NCBI GenBank assembly: GCA_008973525.1
Contig: WACJ01000106.1
Location: 558,001 to 622,000, forward strand
Length of the DNA stretch: 64,000 nt
Reading direction: 5' to 3'
DNA from: Stenopsyche tienmushanensis
Lineage: Eukaryota; Arthropoda; Insecta; Trichoptera; Stenopsychidae
Part shown: positions 11,290 through 21,755 of the stretch, in pieces
Position numbering within the stretch: position 1 is the stretch's first letter
Layout of the letters: every line of letters begins with the position of its first letter
Program-made: the position numbers and the translations under genes
The notes under the pieces: model-generated
The model's input: the letters and a program-made list of their open reading frames with translations, nothing else
Databases searched by the model: none
What the model was told of the DNA's origin: nothing

Positions 11290-12496
11290 GTATGTTTTTT
11301 TGCATCATAACTCTTTATAGGACAATATTTGTGCCACGCCATTATTACAATACTAGTCAATATACATAATGTTTTGGCGTATTTAAACTTGCATCCCAGA
11401 TTTCGTCGCTTCCAGACCGATTTTTGTAATGAAAACGCGTGTGTTTTTTTTTCATTATTATTGTTTATATATTGCCAACATATAAACGATTTTTTTTAAT
11501 ATGCCGACTCGAAAAAATTGCCGTTGTATAATTTCACACTATGAGATGTTTATTTTATTTGATGCGTTTTAAAAATATTATTTATGTATATTAAACGTGA
11601 GCCATTGCACTCGAAAGGTGACTCACTCACCATATGATTTGATGCCGCAAATCGATGTGCGTATGATGAATGTATAATGAAATAAGCTCAAGTGAAGATG
11701 AGTTTGATTTAATGTTGCTTAAAGAGAAAATTACGTCTATACTCATAGAGTTTGATGATACAGCTGATGATAGTTACGAAGTAAGAGATGTAAAGAATAA
11801 TCTTAACAAATAGGAAGCATTTACCAAGACAAATTTAAAAAAATCAGCAAGAAATCGACAGTAGCATACCGCAAAAGAACATAAGTTTTGGCATGAAATT
11901 ATAAGAGGATTGTCACATACTTGACCAATTAGAACAATGCAGGAATGTCATGTAAACTGTTTTTCTTGAGTTTAGAAATTTTCCCATTAAATTCGTATAC
12001 CAATCTGATGTATAAAATTAATGTTTGTATGTTCGCATTTGATGCGCTGTCATAGCGTTCATCCGATTGCAATAAACTTTGCCAAACCGCATGTCATTCG
12101 CAGTTTATTGTGCATTATTGCAACACCAGCTGATGGAAAGTCTAAAGAAGAAGATGTGCTCATTTTCATCATTCCCATCCCGACTTGCATTTTCATCATT
12201 CCCGTTCGACTTGCATTTTCAATGACCATCAACGAGGCACTTCAATTGTGCCGTTTGAATCTAGAAAATCCATGTTTTTAACGTGGCCAGTTGCACGTTG
12301 CGTGCTAACGAGTTGCATAGCCAAAAAAATATTTGTTTTTGCTAAAGACGGACAAACAAAAAATAAAATAAATATCATTTAAACTTTTCCTTTATAAATC
12401 GTCCAATTTCAATAAATGTATTCATTATCGGAAAGAAAATAAATGTCATTCTTTCTATAATTCCTATTTAAGCAAGATAACTCTTTCAAATTTAAA
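11290..12496. other. Long intron or spacer with an unassigned coding-like scrap
   Basis: Positions about 11676-11815 keep an open acidic stretch (SSSEDEFDLMLLKEKITSIL, later FDDTADDSYEV) that ends at a stop. I do not recognise it; it could be a relic of a transposase N terminus. Positions about 12010-12090 carry the dispersed repeat with TGTTTGTATGTTCGCATTTGATGCGCTG. The rest shows nothing. Confidence 0.4.
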
Positions 12497-12547
12497 ATGA
12501 TATTTCTAGAATTATTTTTTCTGTGGCAGCAATGCGCCGGGTACCAG

Positions 12548-12886
12548 CTAATGCTATATAAAACGACTAAACAACAGAAACGAGAACAGCTGCTTAATCA
12601 CTTGCGGTATGTGAAAACTTTAGTCCACCAACTGACTGGAGATTGTCGCCAGCCACGCGATCGAGCCTCGACGTCGACCTCCGATTCCGAGGATATCCGC
12701 TTGAACGGAAAGCTGCATAATATTCTAACGGGAGTCAGGAAGGATTGCAAAGTGTGTTCTCAACGAAACAAAGCCGGCAAAAGACGTCAAACCACATATT
12801 ATTGTAATACGTGCCCCGACAAGCCGGGTATGCATCTCGGCAATTGTTTTATGAAATATCACACGCAGCAAAATTACAAAGACTAA
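12548..12886 (+). CDS. piggyBac C-terminal fragment with cysteine-rich domain
   Basis: The open frame runs to TAA at 12884-12886. It encodes a linker typical of piggyBac C termini (LLNHLRYVKTLVHQLTG, a serine-rich acidic stretch) and then the zinc-binding array CKVC, TYYCNTC, LGNCFMKYH. The catalytic core is missing. Acceptors at 12532 and 12546-12547 (ACCAG|CTA) are both phase 0, matching the phase-0 donor of unit 4. That makes a unit 4 fusion possible, but the acceptors lie in or beside a dispersed repeat, so this is weak. It could be only a transposon relic. Confidence 0.6.
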   Translation, partial: LMLYKTTKQQKREQLLNHLRYVKTLVHQLTGDCRQPRDRASTSTSDSEDIRLNGKLHNILTGVRKDCKVCSQRNKAGKRRQTTYYCNTCPDKPGMHLGNCFMKYHTQQNYKD

Positions 12887-13850
12887 TGTTTAAGAATTTA
12901 TATTCAAGAACGTGTAAAGATAGATGTTAAAATATAAAAGTTTTATATATTAATTTGTGTGTGTAGTGATTTTAAGTAGGGGTAATAAATTCGCCAAAAA
13001 TGCCGTATATGTCAATCTCTTATTTGTAAATAGGGTGTATTGATAGTGATCCATAGGACAAAAAGCCCTCATAATCCAGAAGACGGTTTCTATATCAACG
13101 GCAACGTTACACAGTGAGGATAACACTTATTTAAGATTCAGATTATATATATCCAAGAAAAACGGCAGCATTAGCATTACTCTTTGTATTTTTTAAAATG
13201 TAAAAATGATGTTACAATATAATATTTCAATTTTAAATTTGGTTTTATTCAATACTAGCCGATACCCAGCGCGTTTCCGCCTACAGAAGTAGTAATTCTA
13301 AAAATATCATTTGTTGGTTTTATTATAAATATGAACAAACATTGATTTTTATATATAAGAACTACTGTAAATTAATTTTACTATACCTATATTATTTGAG
13401 AGAGTGCAAACAATAAGTTGGCAAAGTTTTATCGCAATCGAATGAACGGTATAGGCAGCGCATTAAATACGTACAAACAAACATTGATTTTTATATATTA
13501 GACTATGCTTGTGTTACTCGCGGAATCTTCAGCAATAAGTGGACGAAGTTTTATTGCAATTCGATGATCGGTATGGCAGCGCATTACGAACGAACAAAAA
13601 CAATTCATTTTTATATATTAGATAAAGCATGTAAGCAATTATATTTCAATCGAAAAAATATATTTGCATCCATACGTAGTTAATTTGAACGCCTCATGAA
13701 GCTACGAAATCCGGGAATGCAATTGGTTTTCATCACAATTATTGTCATGTATATTGACTGCCGTCTAAATAAGTATTGTAATGTTCATTTTAAATTATGT
13801 GAATGTCTTATATGTAACGCTTTAGTCTTAAATGTGATTAAGTGTAGAAT
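12887..13850. repeat. Dispersed repeat cluster, no gene
   Basis: From about 13250 to 13640 there are three imperfect tandem copies of the repeat containing ACAAACATTGATTTTTATATA and GTTTTATCGCAATCGAATGA. The left edge reads ACTAGCCGATACCCAGCGCG, the reverse of the edge at 44280. Copies also lie at 12.0, 42.0, 44.0, 50.3 and 63.8 kb. The edges suggest a Helitron-like non-autonomous element, but I cannot confirm the class. Positions 12887-13250 hold nothing recognisable. Confidence 0.5.
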
Positions 13851-13923
13851 CAGATTATTATCCCGCTTCCAGCTATTACATTTGATTCATTTCGGTTCTT
13901 TCATTTAACAGAAAACTTTAACT

Positions 13924-15987
13924 ATGGCCTTGCATCCCCAAGAAATAAGCTTTGTGACTGTAAGTGAACTTCAACAGCTTAAGTTTTCTCAGCTGTCTCT
14001 GCATGAGAAAGTTACGGTTAAGAAAAGAGGTCGTTCAACACCTGATATACTAATATCTCAGCCAGGTATAAGTAACAACAAGAAATATATTCGTAGCTTT
14101 GATTCTGAATGGTACCGACGGAAAAGCTGGCTCTGCGGTTGTGAAGTAAAAAATGCACTATTTTGTTTCCCGTGTTTGCTGTTCGGAGGCGATGTAACAT
14201 GGACGAGAGACGGTTTTAAAAATATAAACAAAATGAAAGAAAAAACTGAAAGGCATGAAAAGTCAAGGAAGCACATCGATAATATAGTTTCGTTGTCACT
14301 TTTAGGTGACAACGAAACTGTAAGTATTAAGAAGAAACTCAGTGCGGCATACAGACTTTCAATCAACGAGCACAATACAAAGGTTAAAAAGAACCGTGAA
14401 ATTTTGTCCAAAATAATAGACTGCATTTTCTTCTGTGGAAATTTTGAAACTCCCTTACATGACGATTCAATAAATCCAGGAGTATTCAGAGGCTTAATAG
14501 ATTTTGCATCTAAATTAGATTCGGATCTGAAGAATCATTTGGATACCAATGCAGTCTTCAAAGACGTCTCTACGACCGTTCACAATGAAATACTCGACTG
14601 TCTGCTACAAATATACTGCGAGGAGATAAGGACGGAGATTGGAAAAGCTTCCTTCGTTGCAGCGATAGTCGATGACACGACGGATGTTTCGGAGCACGCT
14701 CAAATGGTTCTCGTTCTACGATACGTATTGAACGGAGAGATATTTGAGCGCTTCTTGGGATTCTTCATTCCGGAAAATCAAACCGCTGATGGCGTATCAA
14801 AATGTATTTTAGAACAATTGAACGCGATTCTTCAAGGAAACGAACCAAAACTGATAGCTCAGGCGTTTGACGGTGCAAATTTCATGAACGGAAAAAAAGC
14901 AGGAGTTCAAGAAAAAATAAAAGCAGTCTATAATAATGCAGATTTCATCCATTGTTATGCGCATCAACTTGATTTGATAATGAGAAATTCGGCAAACGTT
15001 ACGCGGAATGCAAGAATATTTTACTTTAACATTCTGGCTATTCCGGCGTTCTTCTCGAGATCACCGCAACGTGTGTACATCCTCAAGAAGCATATGGAAG
15101 TCGGAGTTTCAATGAAGTGGAACTTCAGCGTGCGGACCATAAACAAAGTGCATGAAAATTTGCAACCTTTAAAAGATTGTCTTATTGAAATTCAGTCAAC
15201 ATCAAATACAAATCAAACCGTTGCGGAAGCAACTGGAATATTAAAATGTTTGAATGATGATAATTTCAAGTTTTGGTTAGAGCTTTTTCATCAGATTATG
15301 TTTCATGTTGAAACGATTTACAACCAAATGCAATCTCGAGAAATTAACGCGTTTAAAATTAATGAATATATAACGAATTTCAAATATGCTATATTAGAAT
15401 TGAGAAATTCCAAGCACTGTGAAAATCCTTCAGAAACACTCATGGAAGAAGCTAAGAAAGTGTGTGACTGTATATGTGTTGATATAATGGACAGATATTC
15501 TTCAACTAAACATTTGGTAGCTGCCAAATTGTTCAACAAAAAATGCTTCACTAGATTCAAGAATAAACATCCCACGGAAGAGATAGCAATGATCACCGAA
15601 GCGTATCCCATGATTGACAAAGAAAAGCTTCAAACTGAACTGACAGTATTCTATTGTCGGTCTGATATTCATGAATATTGCAAATTGGTTGAGTTGCTTA
15701 AATTCATCCTGGAAAATCATCTAGATGATGTCTTCAGTGAAATTACAAAGCTGATAAAAATCCTCTTAACAATTCCCATGACCACATCAGAGACAGAACG
15801 CTGCTTTCCGACATTGAAAAGAATAAAAACATTTTTAAAATGCACTATGAATTCGCAAAGACTAAATGCGCTTGCAGTGCTTTCATTGGAGAAAAATTTC
15901 CTCAGTTATTATCCAGAGATCAAGGATAAAATCGTTAATCTTTTCGCGCAAATTAAAACAAGAAGAATGGATTTCATTTTTGAATGA
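13924..15987 (+). CDS. hAT-superfamily transposase, uninterrupted
   Basis: A single open frame encodes 687 residues. The ATG follows an acceptor-like TTTAACAG by about 15 bases. The N-terminal third holds a TTF-type zinc finger region (WLCGCEVKNALFCFPCLLFG, then HEKSRKH). The hAT catalytic parts follow in order: VDDTTDVSEHAQMVLVLRYV, FDGANFMNGKKAGVQ with HCYAHQLDLI, and the C-terminal dimerisation region with TTSETERCFPTLKRIKTFL. All three acidic catalytic positions appear to be present. The layout is that of the ZMYM/TTF-finger hAT group. Stubs of its 5' end occur at 17.8 and 20.0 kb beside the piggyBac-derived genes. It could be an active element or a recent domesticate; I did not find both termini and an 8-bp target duplication. 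Confidence 0.85.
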   Translation: MALHPQEISFVTVSELQQLKFSQLSLHEKVTVKKRGRSTPDILISQPGISNNKKYIRSFDSEWYRRKSWLCGCEVKNALFCFPCLLFGGDVTWTRDGFKNINKMKEKTERHEKSRKHIDNIVSLSLLGDNETVSIKKKLSAAYRLSINEHNTKVKKNREILSKIIDCIFFCGNFETPLHDDSINPGVFRGLIDFASKLDSDLKNHLDTNAVFKDVSTTVHNEILDCLLQIYCEEIRTEIGKASFVAAIVDDTTDVSEHAQMVLVLRYVLNGEIFERFLGFFIPENQTADGVSKCILEQLNAILQGNEPKLIAQAFDGANFMNGKKAGVQEKIKAVYNNADFIHCYAHQLDLIMRNSANVTRNARIFYFNILAIPAFFSRSPQRVYILKKHMEVGVSMKWNFSVRTINKVHENLQPLKDCLIEIQSTSNTNQTVAEATGILKCLNDDNFKFWLELFHQIMFHVETIYNQMQSREINAFKINEYITNFKYAILELRNSKHCENPSETLMEEAKKVCDCICVDIMDRYSSTKHLVAAKLFNKKCFTRFKNKHPTEEIAMITEAYPMIDKEKLQTELTVFYCRSDIHEYCKLVELLKFILENHLDDVFSEITKLIKILLTIPMTTSETERCFPTLKRIKTFLKCTMNSQRLNALAVLSLEKNFLSYYPEIKDKIVNLFAQIKTRRMDFIFE
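14286..14319. repeat. 14-bp perfect inverted repeat inside the hAT frame
   Basis: AGTTTCGTTGTCAC and GTGACAACGAAACT are separated by TTTTAG within coding sequence. It would form a stable RNA hairpin. It may be coincidental. Confidence 0.6.
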
Positions 15988-16019
15988 ACTTGAAACGTTA
16001 CAATTTTAATCTTTCCCTG

Positions 16020-16299
16020 TGAGATGTATTTACTACACATAGATTCTAATCGATATGTGTAATAAATACGGAATTTAGTATTTAATATAATTACTACGTC
16101 CTTAAAGTGACGGAAATAAATAAATTGTCGATAAATCCCCCCGATTTTGTATGTTTTAGCGTTTGTGTTAGCAGAAAGGAATTTTATGAATCGTATACAG
16201 CGTTTGCTAATAATTTTTATTTATCCTAATATTTGTTATGTGCTTTATTTAATTTTATTTATTATATTTAAATTCTTTCAATTTTAGAATAAATATAAA
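16020..16299 (+). promoter_or_regulatory. Shared 5' region of the piggyBac-derived genes (copy 1)
   Basis: This stretch (GTATTTACTACAC, GATAAATC, TTTTAGCGTTTGTGTTAGCA, GAAAGGAATTTTATGAA, then a 3' splice site AATTTTAG at 16280-16287) recurs before copies 2-4 at 18120-18429, 20240-20537 and 23030-23206. The acceptor just ahead of each ATG implies an intron in the 5' UTR. Confidence 0.55.
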
Positions 16300-17550
16300 A
16301 TGGATGGAAATATATCTATGAATGAACATAGTAGCGATGTCAAGTTAGAAATAAACAATGATATAACAGACATGGAAGGTTTTGTTGAAGATTTCGACAG
16401 TGTTAGTGAGAATGAAGACGAAGAAAACAGCGAGAATGAAGACGAAGAAGATACTGGACGCGAATGGAACTTACTACCACCGTTGTCTTCCAGACGTCGG
16501 ATATTAGATATTGTTATTGAAAATTCTGAACTTATAAACGGTAATGCCAGTGTAAACACAATGAAAGAAATGTTTGCTTTATTTATAACTGCAGACATGG
16601 TAAGAGATATATGTGAGGAAACGAACCGTTATATGCTTCGTTTGTCTTCAAATAAGAAGAAGCCGCTTTCTGAAGACGAATTATACGCTTTCATCGGAAT
16701 GATGCTTGCGTCGGGCAAAAATCAATCAAGGAAACTAGCTTTATTTGAATTGTGGACAAGCGATGGTCTTTTTTCTCAGCCTTTTTTCACGGCAGCTATG
16801 CCTCGAGATAGGTTTGTCAATATATTTCAACATATTCAGTTCGAAAAAAGAGAAACGAGGAAAGAGCAATACGTGGCTTCTTCGAATAAATTGGAACGGA
16901 TAAAGTCAATTTTCGACAAATTTGTAATTGCATGTCAAAAAAATTATTCACCGACTACTAAGATATCCATAGACGAGCGTAATTTGCATTGCAATAAAAC
17001 TATAGGCGTGGTAGACACAGGGGGCAAGACGACAGCAGAGTTTTCGTGCGTGAGGTCGACGAGTAGATGGCCTTTTCGTATCTTCATGGAGATTATAGAC
17101 ATGGCGGCACTAAATGCGTACTCGCTATGGACTCTCAATTATCCTGAATGGAAGAAAAATAGTAAAAGCCGCCAAAAATACTTTATCAGAGAGCTCAGCT
17201 TGGATTTGGCTAAATCTAACATTATAAAAAGAAAAAATAATGTGTTTAAATTGCATAAACCACAACTAATGGCAATTGACATGGCAATGATGTATTACCA
17301 GAAAATGTTACCAAAAACGGCTATAATAGATATTAAAAGCAATTCGCGGGGTGGCGTATCAACATCTAAAGTATCTCGACCGCAGACGAAAATTTGCAGG
17401 CTTTGCACTTATCCAATAAAAAAATGGAGCTCAATAGTTTGCAGTATTTGTGAGAAACCTGTTTGCACGACACACAGAAATACAATTGTTTTATGTCCTA
17501 ATTGTGAGAGAATGACAACAAACCAACTACTTCGTTTATATTTAGGTTAA
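16300..17550 (+). CDS. piggyBac-derived protein lacking the catalytic core, copy 1
   Basis: The frame encodes 416 residues. The N terminus is acidic (FVEDFDSVSENEDEE). Residues about 95-225 match the piggyBac N-terminal dimerisation/DNA-binding part (DELYAFIGMMLASG, ELWTSDGLFSQPFF, SRWPF further on). It reaches ISIDE, with the first catalytic aspartate at 225, and then jumps directly to GVVDTGG. Only 14 residues separate these two aspartates, against 192 in the intact copy at 48306-49796. The RNase H core, including the second catalytic aspartate, is therefore gone, and the last position (DTLD in the family) is DTGG. The C-terminal finger is complete (CRLC, CSIC, VCTTH, CPNC). Predicted role: nuclear DNA binding without transposition, perhaps a repressor of related elements. 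Its three neighbours share the same design. Confidence 0.85.
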   Translation: MDGNISMNEHSSDVKLEINNDITDMEGFVEDFDSVSENEDEENSENEDEEDTGREWNLLPPLSSRRRILDIVIENSELINGNASVNTMKEMFALFITADMVRDICEETNRYMLRLSSNKKKPLSEDELYAFIGMMLASGKNQSRKLALFELWTSDGLFSQPFFTAAMPRDRFVNIFQHIQFEKRETRKEQYVASSNKLERIKSIFDKFVIACQKNYSPTTKISIDERNLHCNKTIGVVDTGGKTTAEFSCVRSTSRWPFRIFMEIIDMAALNAYSLWTLNYPEWKKNSKSRQKYFIRELSLDLAKSNIIKRKNNVFKLHKPQLMAIDMAMMYYQKMLPKTAIIDIKSNSRGGVSTSKVSRPQTKICRLCTYPIKKWSSIVCSICEKPVCTTHRNTIVLCPNCERMTTNQLLRLYLG

Positions 17551-17774
17551 TTTATGTCTAATATCAGTCACATTATTTTTTTTAAAACATATTTGTGGTA
17601 TTCACACGCATTGTCTTGGTATTCAATGAGAAATATTATTAAAAATTTTGAAAAGACAGATCGACTTTTTTGTACTTGCAACTTGAGACCGCTTGACCAT
17701 TCAGTAGTAAACAAGTCGTTCGCTGCGATGGTCTTGCTTTCTATTTGCGATGCTTTTTTTGTTTGTTTACAGTG

Positions 17775-18110
17775 TAAGTGTATAATTAGATTATTATCCC
17801 GCTTCCAGCTATCCCATTTGATTCATTTCGGTTCTTTCATCAGATCAGAAATCTTTAACAATGACCTTGCATCCTCAAGAAATAAGCTTTGTGACTGTAA
17901 GTGAATTATAACAGCTTAAGTTTTCTCAGCTGTCTCTCCATGAGGAAGTTATGGTTAAGAAAAGAGGTCGTTCAACACTTGATATTCTAATATCTCAGCC
18001 AGGTATAAGTAACAACAAGAAATATATTCGCAGCTTTAATTCTGAACGGTACCGACATAATAGCTGACTCTGCGGCTGTGAATATCTTAAAAATGTATTT
18101 TAGAACAATT
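17775..18110 (+). pseudogene. hAT transposase 5' stub, copy 2
   Basis: The leader (ATTATCCCGCTTCCAGCTAT) and the first coding part of the hAT gene at 13.9 kb are repeated here. The frame breaks early: after VTVSEL comes a stop, and a deletion removes nearly everything after the first about 60 codons. It sits between piggyBac-derived copies 1 and 2, so the two genes were probably duplicated together. Confidence 0.8.
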
Positions 18111-18429
18111 GGAATGTCGATATGAAATATAATAAATACAGAATTCAGAATGTTTGTATTCTCCCATAATATAATTACGAATTACATCAAAGTATTATAA
18201 TATATAATTATTCATCTGCAACGACGGCAATAAATAATTCGTCAATAAATCAGGGGGTCAATAAATTAAGAAATATCATCAGTTGCATTGCTTACTTCGT
18301 TGATGTGAGTTACAGTGCTTTTACAGCGTTTGCTAATAATTTTTATTTCTCCTAATATTTGTTATGTGCCTTATTTAATTTTATTTATTATATAAATTTA
18401 AATTCTTTCAATTTTAGAATGAATATAAA

Positions 18430-19674
18430 ATGGATGGAAATATATCTATGAATGAATATTATAGCGACGACGAGATAGAAATGAACAATGAAATAACAGA
18501 CAGGGAAGGTTTTGTTGAAGATTTCGACAGTGTTAGTGAGAATGAAGACGAAGAAATCAGCGAGAATGAAGACGAAGAGTATACTGGACACGAATGTAAA
18601 TCGCTACCACCGTCGTCCACCAGATGTCGGATACTAAAAATTGTTATTGAAAATACTGAACTTATAAACGGTAATGCCAATGTAAACACAATGAGAGAAA
18701 TGTTTGCTTTATTTATAACTGCAGACATGGTAAGAGATATATGTGAGAAAACGAACCGTCATATGCTTCGTTTGTCTTCAAATAAGGAGGAGCCGCTTTC
18801 TGAAGACGAATTATACGCTTTCTTCGGAATAATGCTTGCGTCGGGCAGAAATCAATCGAGGAAACTAGCTTTATTTGAATTGTGGACAAGCGACTGTCTT
18901 TTTTCTCAGCCATTTTTCACGGCAGCTATGCCTCGAGATAGGTTTGTCAATATATTTCAACATATTCAGTTCGAAAAAAGAGAAACGAGGAAAGAGCGAT
19001 GCAAGCCTTCTTCGAATAAGTTGAAACCGATAAAGTCAATTTTCGACAAATTTGTAGTTGCATGTCAAAAAAATTATTCGACGATTACTAAGATATCCAT
19101 AGACGAACGTCATTTGCATCACAATAAAAATATAGGCGTGGTAGACACAGGGGACAAGAGGACGGCAGAGTTTTCGTGCGTGAGGTTGACGAGTAGATGG
19201 CCTTTTCGTGTCTTCATGGAGATGATAGACATGGCAGCACTAAATGCGTACTCGCTATGGACTCTCAATTATCCTGAATGGAAGAAAAATAATAAAAGTC
19301 GCCAAAAATACTTTATCAGAGAGCTCAGTTTGGATTTGGCTAAATCTAACATTATAAAAAGAAAAATTAGTGCGTTTAAATTGCATAAAGCACAACTAAC
19401 AGCAAATAACATGGCAATGATGTATTACCAGAAAATGTTACCAGAAACGGCTATAATAGATATTACGAGCAATTCGCGGGGGGGCGTATCAAAATCTAAA
19501 GTATCTCGACCGCAGACGAAAATTTGCAAGCTTTGCCCTTATTCAACAAAAAAATGGAGCTCAATAGTTTGCAGTATTTGTGAGAAACCTGTTTGCATTA
19601 CACACAGAAAAACATTTGCTTCATGTTCTAATTGTGAGAGAATGACCCGACTATTTCGTTTATATTTAGTTTAA
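18430..19674 (+). CDS. piggyBac-derived protein lacking the catalytic core, copy 2
   Basis: The frame encodes 414 residues, close to copy 1 along its length. It has the same acidic head, the same internal deletion junction (SIDERHLHHNKNIGVVD), and the same complete finger (CKLC, CSIC, VCITH, CSNC). Here the fourth catalytic position is kept as aspartate (DTGD), unlike copies 1 and 3, but the second is missing with the deleted core. The acceptor AATTTTAG lies just before the ATG. An open frame preserved among many substitutions suggests selection rather than neutral decay. Confidence 0.85.
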   Translation: MDGNISMNEYYSDDEIEMNNEITDREGFVEDFDSVSENEDEEISENEDEEYTGHECKSLPPSSTRCRILKIVIENTELINGNANVNTMREMFALFITADMVRDICEKTNRHMLRLSSNKEEPLSEDELYAFFGIMLASGRNQSRKLALFELWTSDCLFSQPFFTAAMPRDRFVNIFQHIQFEKRETRKERCKPSSNKLKPIKSIFDKFVVACQKNYSTITKISIDERHLHHNKNIGVVDTGDKRTAEFSCVRLTSRWPFRVFMEMIDMAALNAYSLWTLNYPEWKKNNKSRQKYFIRELSLDLAKSNIIKRKISAFKLHKAQLTANNMAMMYYQKMLPETAIIDITSNSRGGVSKSKVSRPQTKICKLCPYSTKKWSSIVCSICEKPVCITHRKTFASCSNCERMTRLFRLYLV

Positions 19675-20029
19675 TTTATGTCTAATATCAGTCACATTCA
19701 CACGCATTGTCTTGTTATTCAATGAGAAATAATATTAAAAAATTTGAAATCACAAATTGACTTTTTTGTATTTGCAACTTGAGACCACCTTACTATTAAT
19801 TTTTTCTTCTTATTAAAATACTGTTCATATGGTGTATAAAATACACATCGGAGCGCACATGCGTTTTTAGCACAGTAAGGGAAAGGTTAATAGAAACGAA
19901 GATTTTGTTCTTTTAGAATTTTATCATGCGTATGCATATATTTTAACAATGACTCAATCACTAAATGATGTGAAGGTCCTATATGCAGCGTTTTAATCTT
20001 AAAAGTGATAAAGTGTAGAATTAGATATT
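19675..20029. other. Spacer between piggyBac-derived copies 2 and 3
   Basis: Positions 19680-19790 repeat the 3' flank of copy 1 (GTCTAATATCAGTCACATT). The rest, with a run reading TATGGTGTATAAAATACACATC, contains no gene I can recognise. Confidence 0.5.
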
Positions 20030-20230
20030 ATCCCGCTATCCCATTTAATTCATTTCGGTTCTTTCGATTAACAGAAAACTATGACCTTGCATCCCCTAGA
20101 AATAAGTTCTGTGACTGAAAGGGAACTTCAACAGTTTAAGTTTTCACAGCTGCTCTCCATGAGAAGGTTTCAGATAAGAAAAGAGATCGTTCAACGCCTG
20201 ATATTCTAATATGCCAGTCAGGCATAAGCA
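20030..20230 (+). pseudogene. hAT transposase 5' stub, copy 3
   Basis: A shorter and more damaged repeat of the hAT leader and first codons (ATGACCTTGCATCCC at 20081) with indels, ending near 20230. It again lies directly upstream of a piggyBac-derived gene. Confidence 0.75.
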
Positions 20231-20537
20231 ATGATCTGTTTGTGATCTGATCAAAGTATTATAATATATAATTATTCATCTGTAACGACGAAAAATAAAT
20301 AACTTGTCGATAAATCGGGGGTTTTGCATTTTTTAGCGTTTGTGTCAGCTGAAAGGAGTTTCATCAGTTGCATTGCTTACTTCGTTGAGGTGATTTACAG
20401 TGCTTTTCCAGCCTTTACTAATTATTTTTATTTCACTAATACTCATTTGTTATGTCATTTTTATAATGTAACTGTGCTTTATTTCATTATATTTATTATA
20501 TAAATTCAAATTCTTTCAATTTTAGAAGAAATATAAA

Positions 20538-21755
20538 ATGGATGAAAATATAGCTATGAATGGATATTATAGCAACGTCGAGTTAGAAATAAACAATGAT
20601 ATAACAGACGTGGAAGGTTTTGTTGAAGATTTCGACAGTGTTAGTGAGAATGAAGACGAAGAAACCAGCGAGACTGAAGTCGAAGAATATACTGGACACG
20701 AATGGCACTCGCTACCGCCGTCGTCCTCCAGACGTCGGATACTAAATATTGTTATTGATAATACTGAACTTATAAACGTTAGTGCCAATGTAAACACAAT
20801 GAGAGAAATGTTTGCTTTATTTATAAATGCAGACATGGTAAGCGAGATATGTGAAAAAACAAACCATTATATGCTTCGTTTATCTAATAACAAGAAGGAG
20901 CCGCTTTCTGAAGACGAATTATACGCTTTCTTCGGAATAATGCTTGGGTCGGGCAGAAATCAATTACGGAAACTAAGTTTACATGAACTGTGGACTGTTG
21001 ACGGTCTTTTTTCTCAGCCGTTTTTCGCGGCAACAATGTCTCGAGATAGATTTATCAATATATATAAACATATTCGGTTCGACAATAGAGAAACGAAGAA
21101 AGACCAATATAACACTTCCTCAAACAAGTTTGAACCGATAGAGTCAATTTTTGAGCAATTTGTAGTTGCATGTCAAGAAAATTATTCACCGACTACTAAG
21201 ATATCCATAGACGAACGTCATTTGCATTACAATAAAACTATAGGCGTGGTAGACACAGGGAACAAAATGATGGCAGAGTTTTCGTGCGTGAGGTCGACGA
21301 GTAGATGGCCTTTTCGTATCTTCATGGAGATTATAGACATGGCGGCACTAAATGCGTACTCGCTATGGACTCTCAATTATCCTGAATGGAAGAAAAATAG
21401 TAAAAGTCGCCAAAAATACTTTATCAGAGAGCTCAGTTTGGATTTGGCCAAATCTAACATTATAAAAAGAAAAAATAGTGCGTTAAAATTGCATAAACCA
21501 CAACTAACGGCAATCGACATGGCAATGACATATTACCAGAAAATGTTACCAAAAACGGCTATAATAGATATTAAAAGCTATTCGCAGGGGGGCGTATCAA
21601 CATCTCGAGCGTCAGTGAGAACTTGTAGGTTTTGCCCCCATCCAACAAAAAAGAAGAGCACGCTAGTTTGCAATATTTGTAAAAAACCTGTATGCATGAC
21701 GCACAGAAAAACAATTGTTTCATGTCCTAATTGTAAGATAATGAACGCAAACTGA
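20538..21755 (+). CDS. piggyBac-derived protein lacking the catalytic core, copy 3
   Basis: The frame encodes 405 residues with the same layout: acidic head, DELYAFFGIMLGSG, ELWTVDGLFSQPFF, junction SIDERHLHYNKTIGVVD, then the finger CRFC, CNIC, VCMTH, CPNC. The fourth catalytic position is asparagine (DTGN). The C-terminal tail is shorter than in copies 1 and 2 and resembles copy 4 (MNAN), so copies 3 and 4 share a more recent C-terminal ancestor or exchanged ends. Confidence 0.85.
   Translation: MDENIAMNGYYSNVELEINNDITDVEGFVEDFDSVSENEDEETSETEVEEYTGHEWHSLPPSSSRRRILNIVIDNTELINVSANVNTMREMFALFINADMVSEICEKTNHYMLRLSNNKKEPLSEDELYAFFGIMLGSGRNQLRKLSLHELWTVDGLFSQPFFAATMSRDRFINIYKHIRFDNRETKKDQYNTSSNKFEPIESIFEQFVVACQENYSPTTKISIDERHLHYNKTIGVVDTGNKMMAEFSCVRSTSRWPFRIFMEIIDMAALNAYSLWTLNYPEWKKNSKSRQKYFIRELSLDLAKSNIIKRKNSALKLHKPQLTAIDMAMTYYQKMLPKTAIIDIKSYSQGGVSTSRASVRTCRFCPHPTKKKSTLVCNICKKPVCMTHRKTIVSCPNCKIMNAN

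Noticed and set aside
13250..13640. tRNA-derived SINE
   Set aside because: No convincing A and B boxes or cloverleaf; the edge motifs fit a Helitron-like or unknown dispersed repeat better, and I leave the class open.
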